Both the position numbers and the translations under genes were made by a program. Below the pieces are notes generated by a model that saw nothing but the letters and a program-made list of their open reading frames with translations, ran no database searches and had not been told where the DNA came from. From contig JAUJYZ010000497.1 in assembly GCA_033675265.1 (NCBI GenBank), positions 124,001 through 188,000 of the forward strand: 64,000 nucleotides of DNA, read 5' to 3'. Below are positions 57,401-64,000 of this stretch, piece by piece. Every line of letters starts with the position of its first letter. Position 1 is the stretch's first letter. Source of the DNA: Actinostola sp. cb2023. Lineage: Eukaryota; Cnidaria; Anthozoa; Actiniaria; Actinostolidae.

Positions 57401-57828
57401 CTGTACTCACATATACATGTACATTTGTATCTGCCTACCTACATGTATCTTCATCTGACTACAACATCAAAATTAATGCTGCATTTTACTCATTTTAGTT
57501 CATTATTATTATTTACATGTAATAATAATAATAATAATAATAATTTAATTCTTGAAAAAGCATATTACATATAAATCTCAATGCTCTTTACAAGTGAGTA
57601 AGAAAATATAGAAAATAAAAATAAAAATATATATAGAAAATATATATAGAAGAATATAGACAAAATAGAAAATTATCGGGACTCGTCAAAGGAGTGAGGT
57701 GACTAGTATAAATTATAATACCTTCAAACAGAAGAAAATCGTCAATGGAAAGGTTAGAATAAACAACAAAAATGATAACCCAGTCACTACAAAGTAGCAT
57801 ATTCCTCTCTCTGCTGACTTTCCTGCAT
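48043..57828 (-). CDS. STOM: stomatin, band 7/SPFH membrane protein (7 exons, N-terminus missing)
   Basis: Stomatins are monotopic, cholesterol-associated proteins of the inner plasma-membrane leaflet. They oligomerise and modulate ion channels and transporters. Exons on the minus strand, 5' to 3', are 57828-57722, 57273-57201, 53750-53668, 53347-53144, 49289-49234, 49141-49063 and 48492-48043. All phases agree, giving about 349 residues. In order are a hydrophobic hairpin with a central Pro, [27 protein letters not shown], the SPFH core ([21 protein letters not shown]), [14 protein letters not shown], the [10 protein letters not shown] segment, the [15 protein letters not shown] coiled coil, [12 protein letters not shown] and [10 protein letters not shown]. 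After [10 protein letters not shown] the protein continues for about 90 residues, longer than the short tail of vertebrate stomatin. The first coding exon was not found. Assignment is by remembered family motifs; a STOML3- or MEC-2-type member is not excluded. Confidence 0.93.
48615..49038. mobile_element. foldback MITE family B, copy 2 (stomatin intron)
   Basis: AATTAGCCACTACCAAA..GAGC to TGCTCGTTTTGGTATTGGCTAATT. The interior is the inverse of 27983-28331 (for example TTTTACGGACTTGGTCCC). It makes up 424 of the 570 bp of the last stomatin intron. Confidence 0.82.
49063..49141 (-). CDS. STOM: stomatin exon, coiled-coil segment
   Basis: Minus strand: acceptor TTGCCTACAG, T completing a Val codon, then [20 protein letters not shown] and REARAK, donor GTTTGA. 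The donor is GT but a weak consensus. The Ala/Glu-rich part is the oligomerisation coiled coil of the family. Confidence 0.95.
49234..49289 (-). CDS. STOM: stomatin exon ([12 protein letters not shown])
   Basis: A 56-nt exon on the minus strand: acceptor [26 protein letters not shown] plus two bases, donor GTAAGT. The intron 5' of it is 3.85 kb and holds the large minisatellite and a stack of foldback elements. Confidence 0.96.
49335..50460. repeat. large ATGATGCACTCTGATA minisatellite in stomatin intron
   Basis: GACATGTATAATGATGCACT followed by CTGATAATGATG recurs more than 20 times with variable GGTGGTGATGATGATGA spacers, so short (32-bp) and long (47-50-bp) units alternate. The reverse-strand frames of 281-335 codons are artefacts of unit lengths and encode only HHYTCHH / [12 protein letters not shown] repeats. 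Confidence 0.93.
49394..49604. mobile_element. foldback MITE inserted in the minisatellite, TAA target
   Basis: TAGGGCCATTTATACGAGAC and GTCTCGTATAAATGGCCC are flanked by TAA (49391-49393, 49605-49607). Removing the element and one TAA restores a perfect array unit CATGTATAATGATGCAC. GCCGCGGCTTAC / GTAAGCCGCG arms lie inside. Confidence 0.85.
50552..50731. mobile_element. 180-bp MITE with GCAGGGC ends
   Basis: GCAGGGCCGTAGCCGCCAGT at the left and CTGGCAGCTACAGCCCTGC at the right. Inner GGACCACTTTTCGAA and GGACCACTGAAAAACT are related. GATGAT flanks both sides, but the surroundings are GAT-rich, so this is weak as a duplication. Confidence 0.7.
50915..51060. mobile_element. foldback, CAAAATATCGTGAT arms
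   Basis: GCAAAATATCGTGATTTGTC and GCAGATTAATTATTTG are mirrored by CAAATAATTAATCTGC and GACAAAATCACGATATTTTGC. Confidence 0.8.
51061..51241. mobile_element. foldback, TTATCATTCACATTATTTTCT arms
   Basis: TTATCATTCACATTATTTTC at 51069 and GAAAATAATGTGAATGATAA near 51212 form arms directly next to the preceding foldback. Confidence 0.75.
51673..51939. mobile_element. 267-bp MITE, TTAA target (first of a chain)
   Basis: AGGAGCACTCTCACAGGTAA and TTACCTGTGAGAGTGCTCCT with TTAA at 51669-51672 and 51940-51943. GCATTGCGCGCC arms and a central ATTTTCGTATGATACGAAAAT palindrome are present. Confidence 0.88.
51944..52406. mobile_element. 463-bp MITE, TTAA target (second of a chain)
   Basis: GTAGCGTTCC..AAGAACGATAGC and GCTATCGTTCTTAC..GGAACGCTAC with TTAA at 51940-51943, shared with the neighbouring element, and at 52407-52410. 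Confidence 0.85.
52412..52630. mobile_element. truncated family D element, copy 2
   Basis: CTATGTTAGATTGTTTTAAA through GATGACGTCTACTAAGGAAT to ACTTACAGAATATTTTCAC matches one arm of 44901-45306. The other arm is not seen. Confidence 0.75.
52653..53097. mobile_element. long foldback with nested palindrome
   Basis: Arms of about 90 bp (52653-52741 and 53007-53097) share GTAGCCCAAGCTGTGTATCA and GGATAATGTCAATAAAATC. Nested inside at 52852-52979 is a second foldback (GGGGTCCCTGCAAGAAC / GTTCTTGCAGGGAGCCC). The right arm ends about 45 bp from a stomatin exon. Confidence 0.8.
53144..53347 (-). CDS. STOM: stomatin exon, SPFH core
   Basis: Minus strand: acceptor ATTATAG, 68 whole codons, donor CAG|GTATAG. 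It encodes [60 protein letters not shown] and NISFIMQ, very close to vertebrate stomatin. The right arm of a long foldback lies about 45 bp downstream of the donor. Confidence 0.97.
53459..53645. mobile_element. 187-bp hAT-like MITE with C26 run
   Basis: CAGTGGCGGATTTAGGG and CTGGATCCGCCCCTG termini, with AAGTT directly on each side (53454-53458, 53646-53650). It contains C11 and C26 runs (the latter 53594-53619). Confidence 0.7.
53668..53750 (-). CDS. STOM: stomatin exon, SPFH domain (FFILPCID)
   Basis: Minus strand: acceptor GATCTACAG, then GT completing a Gly codon, then [20 protein letters not shown] and FDVPPQE, with donor GTAGGA. It is 83 nt. A MITE carrying a C26 run ends only 22 bp beyond the donor side, at 53645. 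Confidence 0.95.
54219..54628 (+). pseudogene. broken two-exon domain fragment inside stomatin intron
   Basis: On the plus strand, opposite to stomatin, an ATG at 54219 reads MAAVDPDR. A repeated ACAG within 54235-54246 then shifts the frame. The shifted frame reads [20 protein letters not shown] and on to VSVTK, with a donor at 54347. After an intron (acceptor TTTCTTTGTAG ending 54521) the same phase gives EWLQLEWL, a TAG at 54545, then [14 protein letters not shown]. This resembles the N-terminal domain repeatedly found in anthozoan ZMYM/KCTD1-like predicted proteins. With a frameshift and a stop it looks like a decayed copy. The intron argues against a processed retrocopy. Family assignment is from memory and tentative. 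Confidence 0.5.
54669..54850. mobile_element. 182-bp foldback MITE
   Basis: GGGTTAGAGACTTCTAGTTC with TGCTTTACCGGCAAATAGAC pairs with GTCTATTTGCCGGTAAAGCA and AGTCTCTAACCC. CGAAATTCTTCATACTGC / GCAGTATTTGAATTCTCG is an inner arm. Confidence 0.82.
55061..55125 (-). other. possible cassette (poison) exon in stomatin intron
   Basis: On the minus strand a 65-nt stretch is bounded by a pyrimidine-rich acceptor (GGGTTTTCAG) and a perfect GTAAGT donor. If spliced between the exons at 57201 and 53750 it would add about 20 codons with an in-frame TGA and shift the frame. It is therefore not part of the standard protein. It could be an unproductive cassette exon or chance splice signals. Confidence 0.25.
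55249..55410. mobile_element. foldback MITE family C, copy 2
   Basis: CACTGAATCGAAATATGGCA and CCATATTTTAATTCGGTG are flanked by TA. The body matches 40581-40740 closely. It is immediately followed by another foldback. Confidence 0.85.
55411..55697. mobile_element. foldback MITE abutting family C copy
   Basis: TATATAGCTAATTGCATAAT and ATTATGCAATTAGCTATATA, with TGTCAGGTCGAAAATCATGA mirrored by TTATGATTTTCGACCCGACA. The inner part resembles 46356-46623. Confidence 0.78.
55700..57200. other. stomatin intron interior
   Basis: No exon or complete element recognised. GCTGGATTTTTTGG repeats near 56088-56115, and an imperfect inverted pair (TACTTAATTTTGCGCATACT region near 56440 with GCGAAATTAAGTACGAATAA near 56936) suggests an old foldback of about 520 bp. 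Confidence 0.4.
57201..57273 (-). CDS. STOM: stomatin exon, start of SPFH domain
   Basis: Minus strand: acceptor TATTCACCAG, then [20 protein letters not shown] and AKGP, with donor GTAAAG. It is 73 nt, leaving one base (G) for the next exon. [12 protein letters not shown] and GGAKGPG are hallmark stomatin segments. Confidence 0.95.
57521..57595. repeat. AAT array with CTCTTTACAA core
   Basis: An AAT run followed by TCTCAATGCTCTTTACAA, a diverged member of the AAT/GCGCTTTACA elements, within the intron between the first two visible stomatin exons. Confidence 0.55.
57722..57828 (-). CDS. STOM: stomatin exon with membrane hairpin
   Basis: Minus strand: acceptor TTCTTATTAG, then AT completing a codon begun upstream, then [12 protein letters not shown] and a hydrophobic run ([20 protein letters not shown]) ending CLK before a GTATTA donor. 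The Pro in the middle of the hydrophobic segment corresponds to the conserved hairpin Pro of stomatins. No in-frame ATG is present, so an upstream coding exon is needed. The DNA 5' of it at 57964-58158 is a foldback MITE. Confidence 0.9.
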
Positions 57829-57963
57829 CTAATAAGAAAAAGGGAGAGAGAAAATCATTCAGCGTAACCTGGTGTAAAAAACACGATGTGACACACCCCA
57901 TTTTTCTCCACCCCTCACCCACTCCATAAATAATAACAGGTCTGCCCCGCCCTGGCCTAGAAA

Positions 57964-58158
57964 TACAAGCATCAAGAGTTCCAGACTTCCGGTACGCGCA
58001 CAATGCATTGTGAGATTATTACAAAGGAAAAGTGAGCACCAAGTGAGCAAAACATAGCTTGGGCTCCCTGTGTCTAGAATTGGTGCTCACTTTTCCTTTG
58101 TAATAATCTCATAATGCATTGCGTGCATACCGGAAGTCTGGATCTCTTGATGCTTGTA
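57964..58158. mobile_element. 195-bp foldback upstream of stomatin hairpin exon
   Basis: TACAAGCATCAAGAG and CCAGACTTCCGGTA with AATGCATTGTGAGATTATTA pair with TAATAATCTCATAATGCATT and TACCGGAAGTCTGG..CTCTTGATGCTTGTA. Confidence 0.85.
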
Positions 58159-58182
58159 TACATGTACCACAAAACTAGTAAT

Positions 58183-58520
58183 AATAGACCTCTTTAGCTC
58201 GTCTCGATGTTTTTCCATTTCAGATCTCTAGGGAATAACATTGTTTGTTTAAAGTATTTGCACATCAATGTGGTTGTTCAAGTGTTAACAAGAAAGAAAG
58301 TAATTTATGCTCTAGGGAATGGTGATGTGGTCTGAAATGGGACAACATGGAAGCAAGCTAAAGAGGTCTATATTGCTTAATTCCAGTAGATGACAAAAGA
58401 ATGAACAACATGGAAGCAAGCTAAAGAGATCTATATTGCTTTCCAGTAGATGACAAAAGATTGAACAACATGGAAGCAAGCTAAAGAGATCTATATTGCT
58501 TTCCAGTAGATGACAAAAGA
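58183..58520. mobile_element. MITE with tandemly amplified right end
   Basis: AATAGACCTCTTTAGCTC pairs with AGCTAAAGAGGTCTATATT at 58357 onward. The right-end segment ACAACATGGAAGCAAGCTAA with CCAGTAGATGACAAAAGA then recurs in about 60-bp units near 58342, 58405 and 58465. Confidence 0.7.
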
Positions 58521-58773
58521 TTTCAAGTAGTCATATTATGGCAAAGTTGACATTTCTGAAGAACTCTGCTACTACATGATAGAGGCTTAATTGCGCACCC
58601 AACTGGCCAATTCTAAAGAAACAGCTGCCTGTATGTGTCCGAATTGTGGGTGAGGGAACCAATGAATATGAAACAGATGTTTACATGTAAATCTTAAACA
58701 ACAACTGACCCAGTCAAAGAAAACAGAAAGGTTGACCTAAATGTGTAATACTGTCGATGTAAATTGGTTCATA

Positions 58774-60257
58774 TAGGGTCATTTCACAGTATTTTGGACA
58801 AAAATAATAATAAATGAAATAGGTAAACAATGATTAAAATCCACTTCTTCAATAAGCAGAATAGCTCAAGTTTATGATTTAAAAAAAACAATACATCATT
58901 GCTAACATTTATTGGAAAAATGAACTCTGATTACGAGAAAAGGGTTCAACTGTGTTACGGAGGGGAAAATGCATTTTTCTCTTTACTGCAAGATATATGA
59001 TTAACTCAACCATTCCATCTATGTAGCCACATTGTATCAGGCATGTGTTATCATAAAATAAGGGATATTTTTTAGAAATGATTGCAAGCAGGAATTAGGA
59101 ACCCAAGCAAAATGCTGTTTTCCCCTCCGTAACAATATTAGGTAAAAAAGTTATCATTATAGCTACATCTTTGAGCTTAAATCTCTGGCATTTTGATTCC
59201 TTCCAATTTAGAGGGGGAGTGTACAGATGAGCCACATTTGCCTTCAATGTCTTTTTGTTTGCTTGAAATATTATGACATGAAAAAGTGTTACGGAGGGGA
59301 AAATTTGTTACGGAGGGGAATGTATGTTATACAAAAGGAAAATATATGTTTGATATTTCAACTGTAGTTTACACATTTGTGTTTAAATCAGCCAGTTTAA
59401 TTTGTAAAGTAGTATTGATTTAACAGTCACCTATAGCCTTTATAAAGGCGTACAATTTCTTTGTGCTTTTCCATGTTTTGGGTACCCTGTGTCTATAAGT
59501 TAAGAAAATAGGGCATTTCCTCTTATTGAAAGCCAGACTATTTCCATTTCTTTTTAAAACTTGTAAAAGACAAAGTTTGATCAATCCTGCATAGTATGAC
59601 ATGCATTTACTTTTATTTTAAAAGTGGATTATCATTTTAGTAGCTGTGCACTCTAGCTGATGACCTTAAGCTACTGTCCAGAGTGTTTAATTATTATTAA
59701 GACAAGGTACATACATGTATACTAATATTCAGTATGTTAATTGAAGAAACATGTCCTTATTTCAAGAGTATACTAAAAAGTCTTATCTTCAAGTGTTTAG
59801 CAGTGTTTTCTTTGGCAATTTACATGACGGACAAAACGTTCCCCTCCGTAACTTCCCCTCCGTAACACTACCACCCTTGACATTTAGCTTTACAGAGAAA
59901 CAGCATTGACAGATAGTATTTTTCTTTTCATAATTTTAGAATGTCATCTAGTTGAGAAATAAGAAAAATCAAAAGCAAGGCTTTAAGATATTGCAACTTC
60001 AGAGAGTTTTCAAGATGAAAATGACAACAAAAAATTGCATATTTTCTGTTCCCCTCCGTAACACAAACTATTTTTCCTGCTGATCTATACAGAAATATGT
60101 GAAATCTTATTTAGTCATACTCTATTTGTAGTATATATGAGTCTGTATGATATCATGAACAAAGTGCAGAAATTGATTTCATAATTACATAGTAACAGTC
60201 AATTAAAATAGTTTGTCTTCCCCTCCGTAACATTTCAAATACCGTGAAATGACCCTA
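58774..60257. mobile_element. 1.5-kb TIR element with eight GTTACGGAGGGGAA motifs
   Basis: TAGGGTCATTTCACAGTATT and its complement AATACCGTGAAATGACCCTA form 21-bp ends, with TA on both sides (58772-58773, 60258-60259). GTTACGGAGGGGAA occurs at 58954, 59288 and 59307. Its complement TTCCCCTCCGTAAC occurs at 59120, 59839, 59853, 60049 and 60218. No coding frame of useful length was seen, so it is non-autonomous. Confidence 0.85.
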
Positions 60258-60258
60258 T

Positions 60259-60516
60259 AGTCATTCTCAAAAAGGTTGTCCAGATGAAAAGACTACAATA
60301 CTACAATAAAGTCACATGATTCATATAATTATGTTTTCAATTTCTGCGAGCGGAACTGCGAGTTGATACCAGCGCCTACATTCAGTTCTCACAATGCCGT
60401 GTACTTTTGCATCTCAAATTGAAATTCCACGACAGGAAATTGAATACATAATGAATCACGTGACTTTATTGTAGTATTGTAGTCTTTTCACCTGGACAAC
60501 CTTTTTGAGAATGACT
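60259..60516. mobile_element. 258-bp foldback abutting the 1.5-kb element
   Basis: AGTCATTCTCAAAAAGGTTG with GAAAAGACTACAATACTACA pairs with TGTAGTATTGTAGTCTTTTC and CAACCTTTTTGAGAATGACT. It starts exactly at the TA that ends the preceding element. Confidence 0.85.
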
Positions 60517-60856
60517 GTACATGTACATGTATGTTGTGGTGTGAATTTTTTTTTGGTTGAAACTTTTTCCAACCTGTTTGAAATTTTCCAACCAGTTTGA
60601 AATATTGAGAAATAATGCCTTCGAATCAGTACATGTACCATGTAACATATATTACATCAACGTGGTATCTCTCATGTGCCTAATACCAATATTAAATGTA
60701 TCTACATGTATTACTTATTATCTTGTTTTTTATTTTGAAATTTTCCAAAAGTTTGAAATTTTGAGAAATAATGCCTCAAGTACATGTACATATACCATGT
60801 AACATATGTACGTGGTCGTGGTAATCTCTCATGTGCCGAATACAATATGAGCGGAC

Positions 60857-61098
60857 GAATTTGGCTCGCCATTGTAAATACCATACAGTTCGGACGCGAA
60901 TATTGTATCTGACTTATCGAATCAATGATGTATAAGTGGATGTTTTACTATAATTTGGATGATAGGAAACAGTTTGGCCGAGAAAATCCAAGTTAAAGTT
61001 GAATGCAAATGAGGACGATTCTGTATCCGATTTACAGATGTCTGCTACGCTTATGATTTCTATTGCATTTCCCTCATTAATTATTCATGAATTCGATA
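60857..61098. repeat. long inverted repeat, arm 1
   Basis: GAATTTGGCTCGCCATTGTA through GGAAACAGTTTGGCCGAGAA to CATTTCCCTCATTAATTATT. The reverse complement occurs at 62119-62375 and again at 62384-62590. Confidence 0.85.
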
Positions 61099-61258
61099 AA
61101 TGTATTTTTTAGTTATTATCTTGTTTTTTATTTTGATATTTTCCAACCAGTTTGAAATTTTGAGTCTAATGCCTCGAGTACATATACCATGTACCATATA
61201 CTCAGTATACATGTACGTGGTATCTTTCATGTACCTATACATGTAATACCAACATTAT

Positions 61259-61545
61259 TGCAATTTTCAAAATCATGCGAACTCAGACAGCCAAACACTC
61301 AACTGGCTTTTGCTGTTTTCGCTTCCGTCAATTATGATCAAAATGATAAACAATGACCTCAAAGTACTCTAAATACCTACCAAATAATCAAAAAATATCT
61401 TTAGATAATACATTATAGTTCAGACCTTATTTCTATTCTGTATTTCTTCGTTATTTTGATTTTTAATTTTGATTGATGGAAGCGAAAACAGCAAAAACAA
61501 GTTGACTGTTTGGCTGTCTGAGTTCGCATGATTTTGAAAATTGCA
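61259..61545. mobile_element. 287-bp foldback MITE
   Basis: TGCAATTTTCAAAATCATGC with GAACTCAGACAGCCAAACA and TTTTGCTGTTTTCGCTTCC arms, mirrored at 61466-61545. It is nested between the arms of the larger inverted repeat. Confidence 0.88.
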
Positions 61546-61916
61546 GTAAATGTATTTATTAGTTATTATATTTTAATTAATGCACATTTGAATATTTTAT
61601 AAGTCCACCTGCACAACATGAATATGGTTCAACAAATTATTCGCCAAAGGCGAAGTGATTATTGATGAATAATTACCAAATCAAAATCAAGGTAAATAAC
61701 TGACAGTGTATAATAAGCTGTTTTATTACACAACTTGTAATCTTACAGTATAAATACGAGTACAAATATGACAGCGTATTACACATTTTAGAATTCGGAC
61801 ACGTCAATTTTGCACGCGCGCTCAGTTTGTTTCTTGTTTTGTCCGGTCGCAAATAAAAAGAAAGAGAAAAAGACGTTTGTTTTTTGTTAATTTTTTTGTC
61901 GTATAATAAACAATTT

Positions 61917-62032
61917 ATTACACGGGTAGTTGTGTAATACGGCTGGATAATTTTACTCGTCTGTTTGTATTTTGACGAGCCGTAACGACTCATCAAAATA
62001 TCCAGCCGTATTACACAACTACCCGTGTAATA
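61917..62032. mobile_element. 116-bp palindromic foldback
   Basis: TTATTACACGGGTAGTTGTG with TAATACGGCTGGATAATTTT pairs with AAAATATCCAGCCGTATTAC and ACAACTACCCGTGTAATAA. The short loop includes TTTTGACGAGCCGTAACGAC. Confidence 0.88.
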
Positions 62033-62118
62033 ACCTCTATATATATTGCATGTTCTCTTGATCTTATATGGTAAAATGAAATGATGCACAAGTGGAATAA
62101 TAAATAATAATAAATCAT

Positions 62119-62590
62119 ATTATCAAATTCATGAATGATTAATGAGGGAAATACAATAGAAATCATAAGCGTAGCAGACATCTGTAAATCGGATAAGAGA
62201 ATCGTCCTCATTTGCATTCAACCTTAACTTGGATTTTCTCAGCCAAACTGTTTCCTATCATCAAAATTATAGTAAGACGTAATAATAATCCACTTATACA
62301 TCGTTGGATTCGAGAAGTCAGCTACAATATTCGCGTCCGAACTGTATGGTATTTACAATAGCGAGCCGAATTATTACTGTACCTTATCGAATTCATGAAT
62401 AATTAATGAGGGAAATACAATAGAAATCATAAGCGTAGCAGACATCTGTAAATCGGCAAGAGATTCGTTCTCATTTGCATTCAACCTTAACTTGGATTTT
62501 CTCGGCCAAACTGTTTCCTATCATCCAAATTATAGTAAAACATCCACTTATACATCGTTGGATTCGATAAGTAATATACAATATTCCTGT
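62119..62590. repeat. long inverted repeat, arms 2 and 3 in tandem
   Basis: Two direct copies (62119-62375, 62384-62590) of the reverse complement of 60857-61098, each containing AATGAGGGAAATACAATAGA and AATCATAAGCGTAGCAGACA. Copy 3 ends in a short foldback (CTGTATGGGATTTA / TAAATCCCATACAG, 62587-62634). Confidence 0.85.
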
Positions 62591-62732
62591 ATGGGATTTA
62601 TAAACTCTCGCCTACGTTTGTAAATCCCATACAGATCGGCCGCTCATATTGTATATAGTACATACAGTTCGGCCGCTCATATTGTATCTATTACTTATTA
62701 TTCAATAGTTCTAATTCTATATTATTATTCTA

Positions 62733-62946
62733 GGTCCCATATTTCAATACCACTTGTAAAGTCTCAATGCAATCTACACATCCTCAGGCACTGAGTATCA
62801 ACCGTGTTGAACTTTTACGTCTGGACAGTTCCGCAGCCAAATGGCTGACCTCCCAAACAACTGAAATAATTACTCAACTGAGTGAATTGGAAAGCTGCAA
62901 AAATATATTTGCATTGAATAAAATGAAAAAAACACAAGCTTCATGA
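62733..62946 (+). other. possible terminal exon, unrecognised
   Basis: After a pyrimidine-rich acceptor (TATTATTCTAG) an open frame of about 70 codons runs from VPYFNTTCKVSMQS to TGA. It includes INRVELLRLDSSAAKWLTSQ and TTEIITQLSELES, with heptad-like leucines. It looks protein-like, but no partner exon or family is recognised and it may be a chance frame in repeat-rich DNA. Confidence 0.2.
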
Positions 62947-63006
62947 CTTACTCTACCATGAATGAATTCACAAATTTATCAGATCAACTTCTAACAATAT
63001 ATGAAC

Positions 63007-63115
63007 CGTCCTCGGGAACCCAGGGGTATATTCTGTCACTCGTTACTCGCTCCCAGAGTATTTCTCTGGGAGCGAGTAATGAGCGACAGAATATACCCCT
63101 GGGTTCCCGAGGATG
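63007..63115. mobile_element. 109-bp near-perfect palindrome with 9-bp target duplication
   Basis: TCCTCGGGAACCCAGGGGTA with TATTCTGTCACTCGTTACTC and its complement fold into a hairpin with a very short loop. TATATGAAC occurs directly on both sides (62998-63006, 63116-63124). A neighbouring duplicate of the flank at 63212-63285 lacks the insertion. Confidence 0.88.
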
Positions 63116-63498
63116 TATATGAACATCTTTGTTAAAAAAAGAATCCTTTTAATGCATTTATGCCTACTTTAGGCCTGGTACATTTGTACATAAATTAGTT
63201 CCCCGTGGATTCACAAATTTATCAGATGAACTTCCAACAATACATATGAACATCTTTGTTCAAAATAAAGAATCCCTTTAATGTAATGGGTGATTTCTTT
63301 CTTTAGGTCTACAATGTAGCTGTAGGTATGACGTATCTAATCAAAAACATAGAACTTCACAACGACAGCTGAGAAACTTGAAGTTAAGCTTATTACGACA
63401 ATGCTACAATGGACGGTGAATGACAGGTCCAAGTCTTTTGGAGATCTTTTGATATTAATGTACGTAGGAAGCACTTCACTACGCCCTTTCACTGGTAG

Positions 63499-63718
63499 CA
63501 CTACTGGATAAAAACCTGTGAATACACCTGTGAAATTTCCTGTGAAAAAAACTATAAAAATTCACAGGATTTTTCACAGGATTTCAATTTTCACAGGTTT
63601 TTTCACATGTTCAGGATCTTCGTAGAACTTTGTTCCAAAAAAATCACAGGTTTTTTCACAGGTCATTTTGGACTCCAGGAAGATTCACAGGTTTTTCACA
63701 GGTTTTTATCCAGTAGTG
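63499..63718. mobile_element. 220-bp MITE rich in CACAGG motifs, TAG target
   Basis: CACTACTGGATAAAAACCTG and CAGGTTTTTATCCAGTAGTG with TAG on each side (63496-63498, 63719-63721). TTCACAGG or its complement repeats about ten times inside. Confidence 0.85.
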
Positions 63719-64000
63719 TAGTGCTTTTCCATTTCAACCCATGTGTTATTTCCCCTGAGTATTATTTCTTTCTCTATTGATAATGCGAGAGACATAAATT
63801 ATATAGAATCATGCAACTCAAAAGGGTCTATTGCTAGGTTTAATCCATGATGATAGTCAAACACTGTCATCCATGTTCAACCAAGCAGTGAGAATTCTAT
63901 AATAAAAATTATTATTGAAAACTTGTAATTCAGCTGATAAAAATACCTCACAAGGACGGAGCATGGAACTCAGTGACGCCCAGAGATAACCTTTTTCCAG

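Noticed and set aside
63943..64000. Stomatin first coding exon at the window edge (minus strand, donor GTATTT)
   Set aside because: In the phase required by the exon at 57828 the codon before the donor is TGA, so it cannot join directly; a non-coding or intermediate exon remains possible.

Overview
The window is eukaryotic and most likely comes from an anthozoan cnidarian such as a stony coral or sea anemone. It holds two spliced animal genes with GT-AG introns, dense small inverted-repeat transposons, a tRNA-derived SINE, AAT/ATT microsatellites and very long G/C homopolymers. The cnidarian call is an inference from repeat style and from a broken fragment of a domain common in anthozoan genomes. 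No bacterial-style operon, CRISPR array or complete rRNA/tRNA gene was seen.

Gene 1 (+ strand, 14860-40217) is a LIM-homeodomain transcription factor of the LMX1 class. Seven exons can be joined in a phase-consistent way: 14860-14899, 14993-15200, 26817-27088, 33576-33784, 36974-37051, 39140-39242 and 39856-40217. They total 1272 nt, or 423 residues. Two LIM zinc-binding domains are followed by an acidic linker, an LMX1-type homeodomain split by two introns, and a Met/Pro/Tyr-rich tail. Exon 1 is the least certain. Exon 3 ends in three consensus splice donors exactly 12 nt apart.

Gene 2 (- strand, 57828 down to 48043) is a stomatin (band 7/SPFH membrane protein). Seven exons are visible, from the membrane hairpin to the stop codon, and all phases agree. 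The exon carrying the start codon was not found; it is either undetected or beyond 64000. The two genes converge, with about 7.8 kb of repeat-rich DNA between their stop codons.

Layout: 1-14859 is non-coding as far as I can see and strikingly poor in repeats. The 11.6-kb LMX1 intron 2 is similarly clean up to about 25.3 kb. From 25.4 kb onward the sequence is packed with microsatellites, minisatellites (about 80-, 52-, 56-, 118-, 165-bp and ATGATGCACTCTGATA-type units) and some thirty foldback/MITE elements, many with readable target-site duplications (TA, TAA/TTA, TTAA, TAG, 9 bp). Several minisatellites look like internal amplifications of foldback elements.

The most unusual item is a 1.5-kb terminal-inverted-repeat element at 58774-60257 carrying eight copies of a 14-bp motif, GTTACGGAGGGGAA, on both strands. 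No convincing new enzymatic system was found. The novelty lies in the repeats and in how they sit around the splice sites of the two genes.
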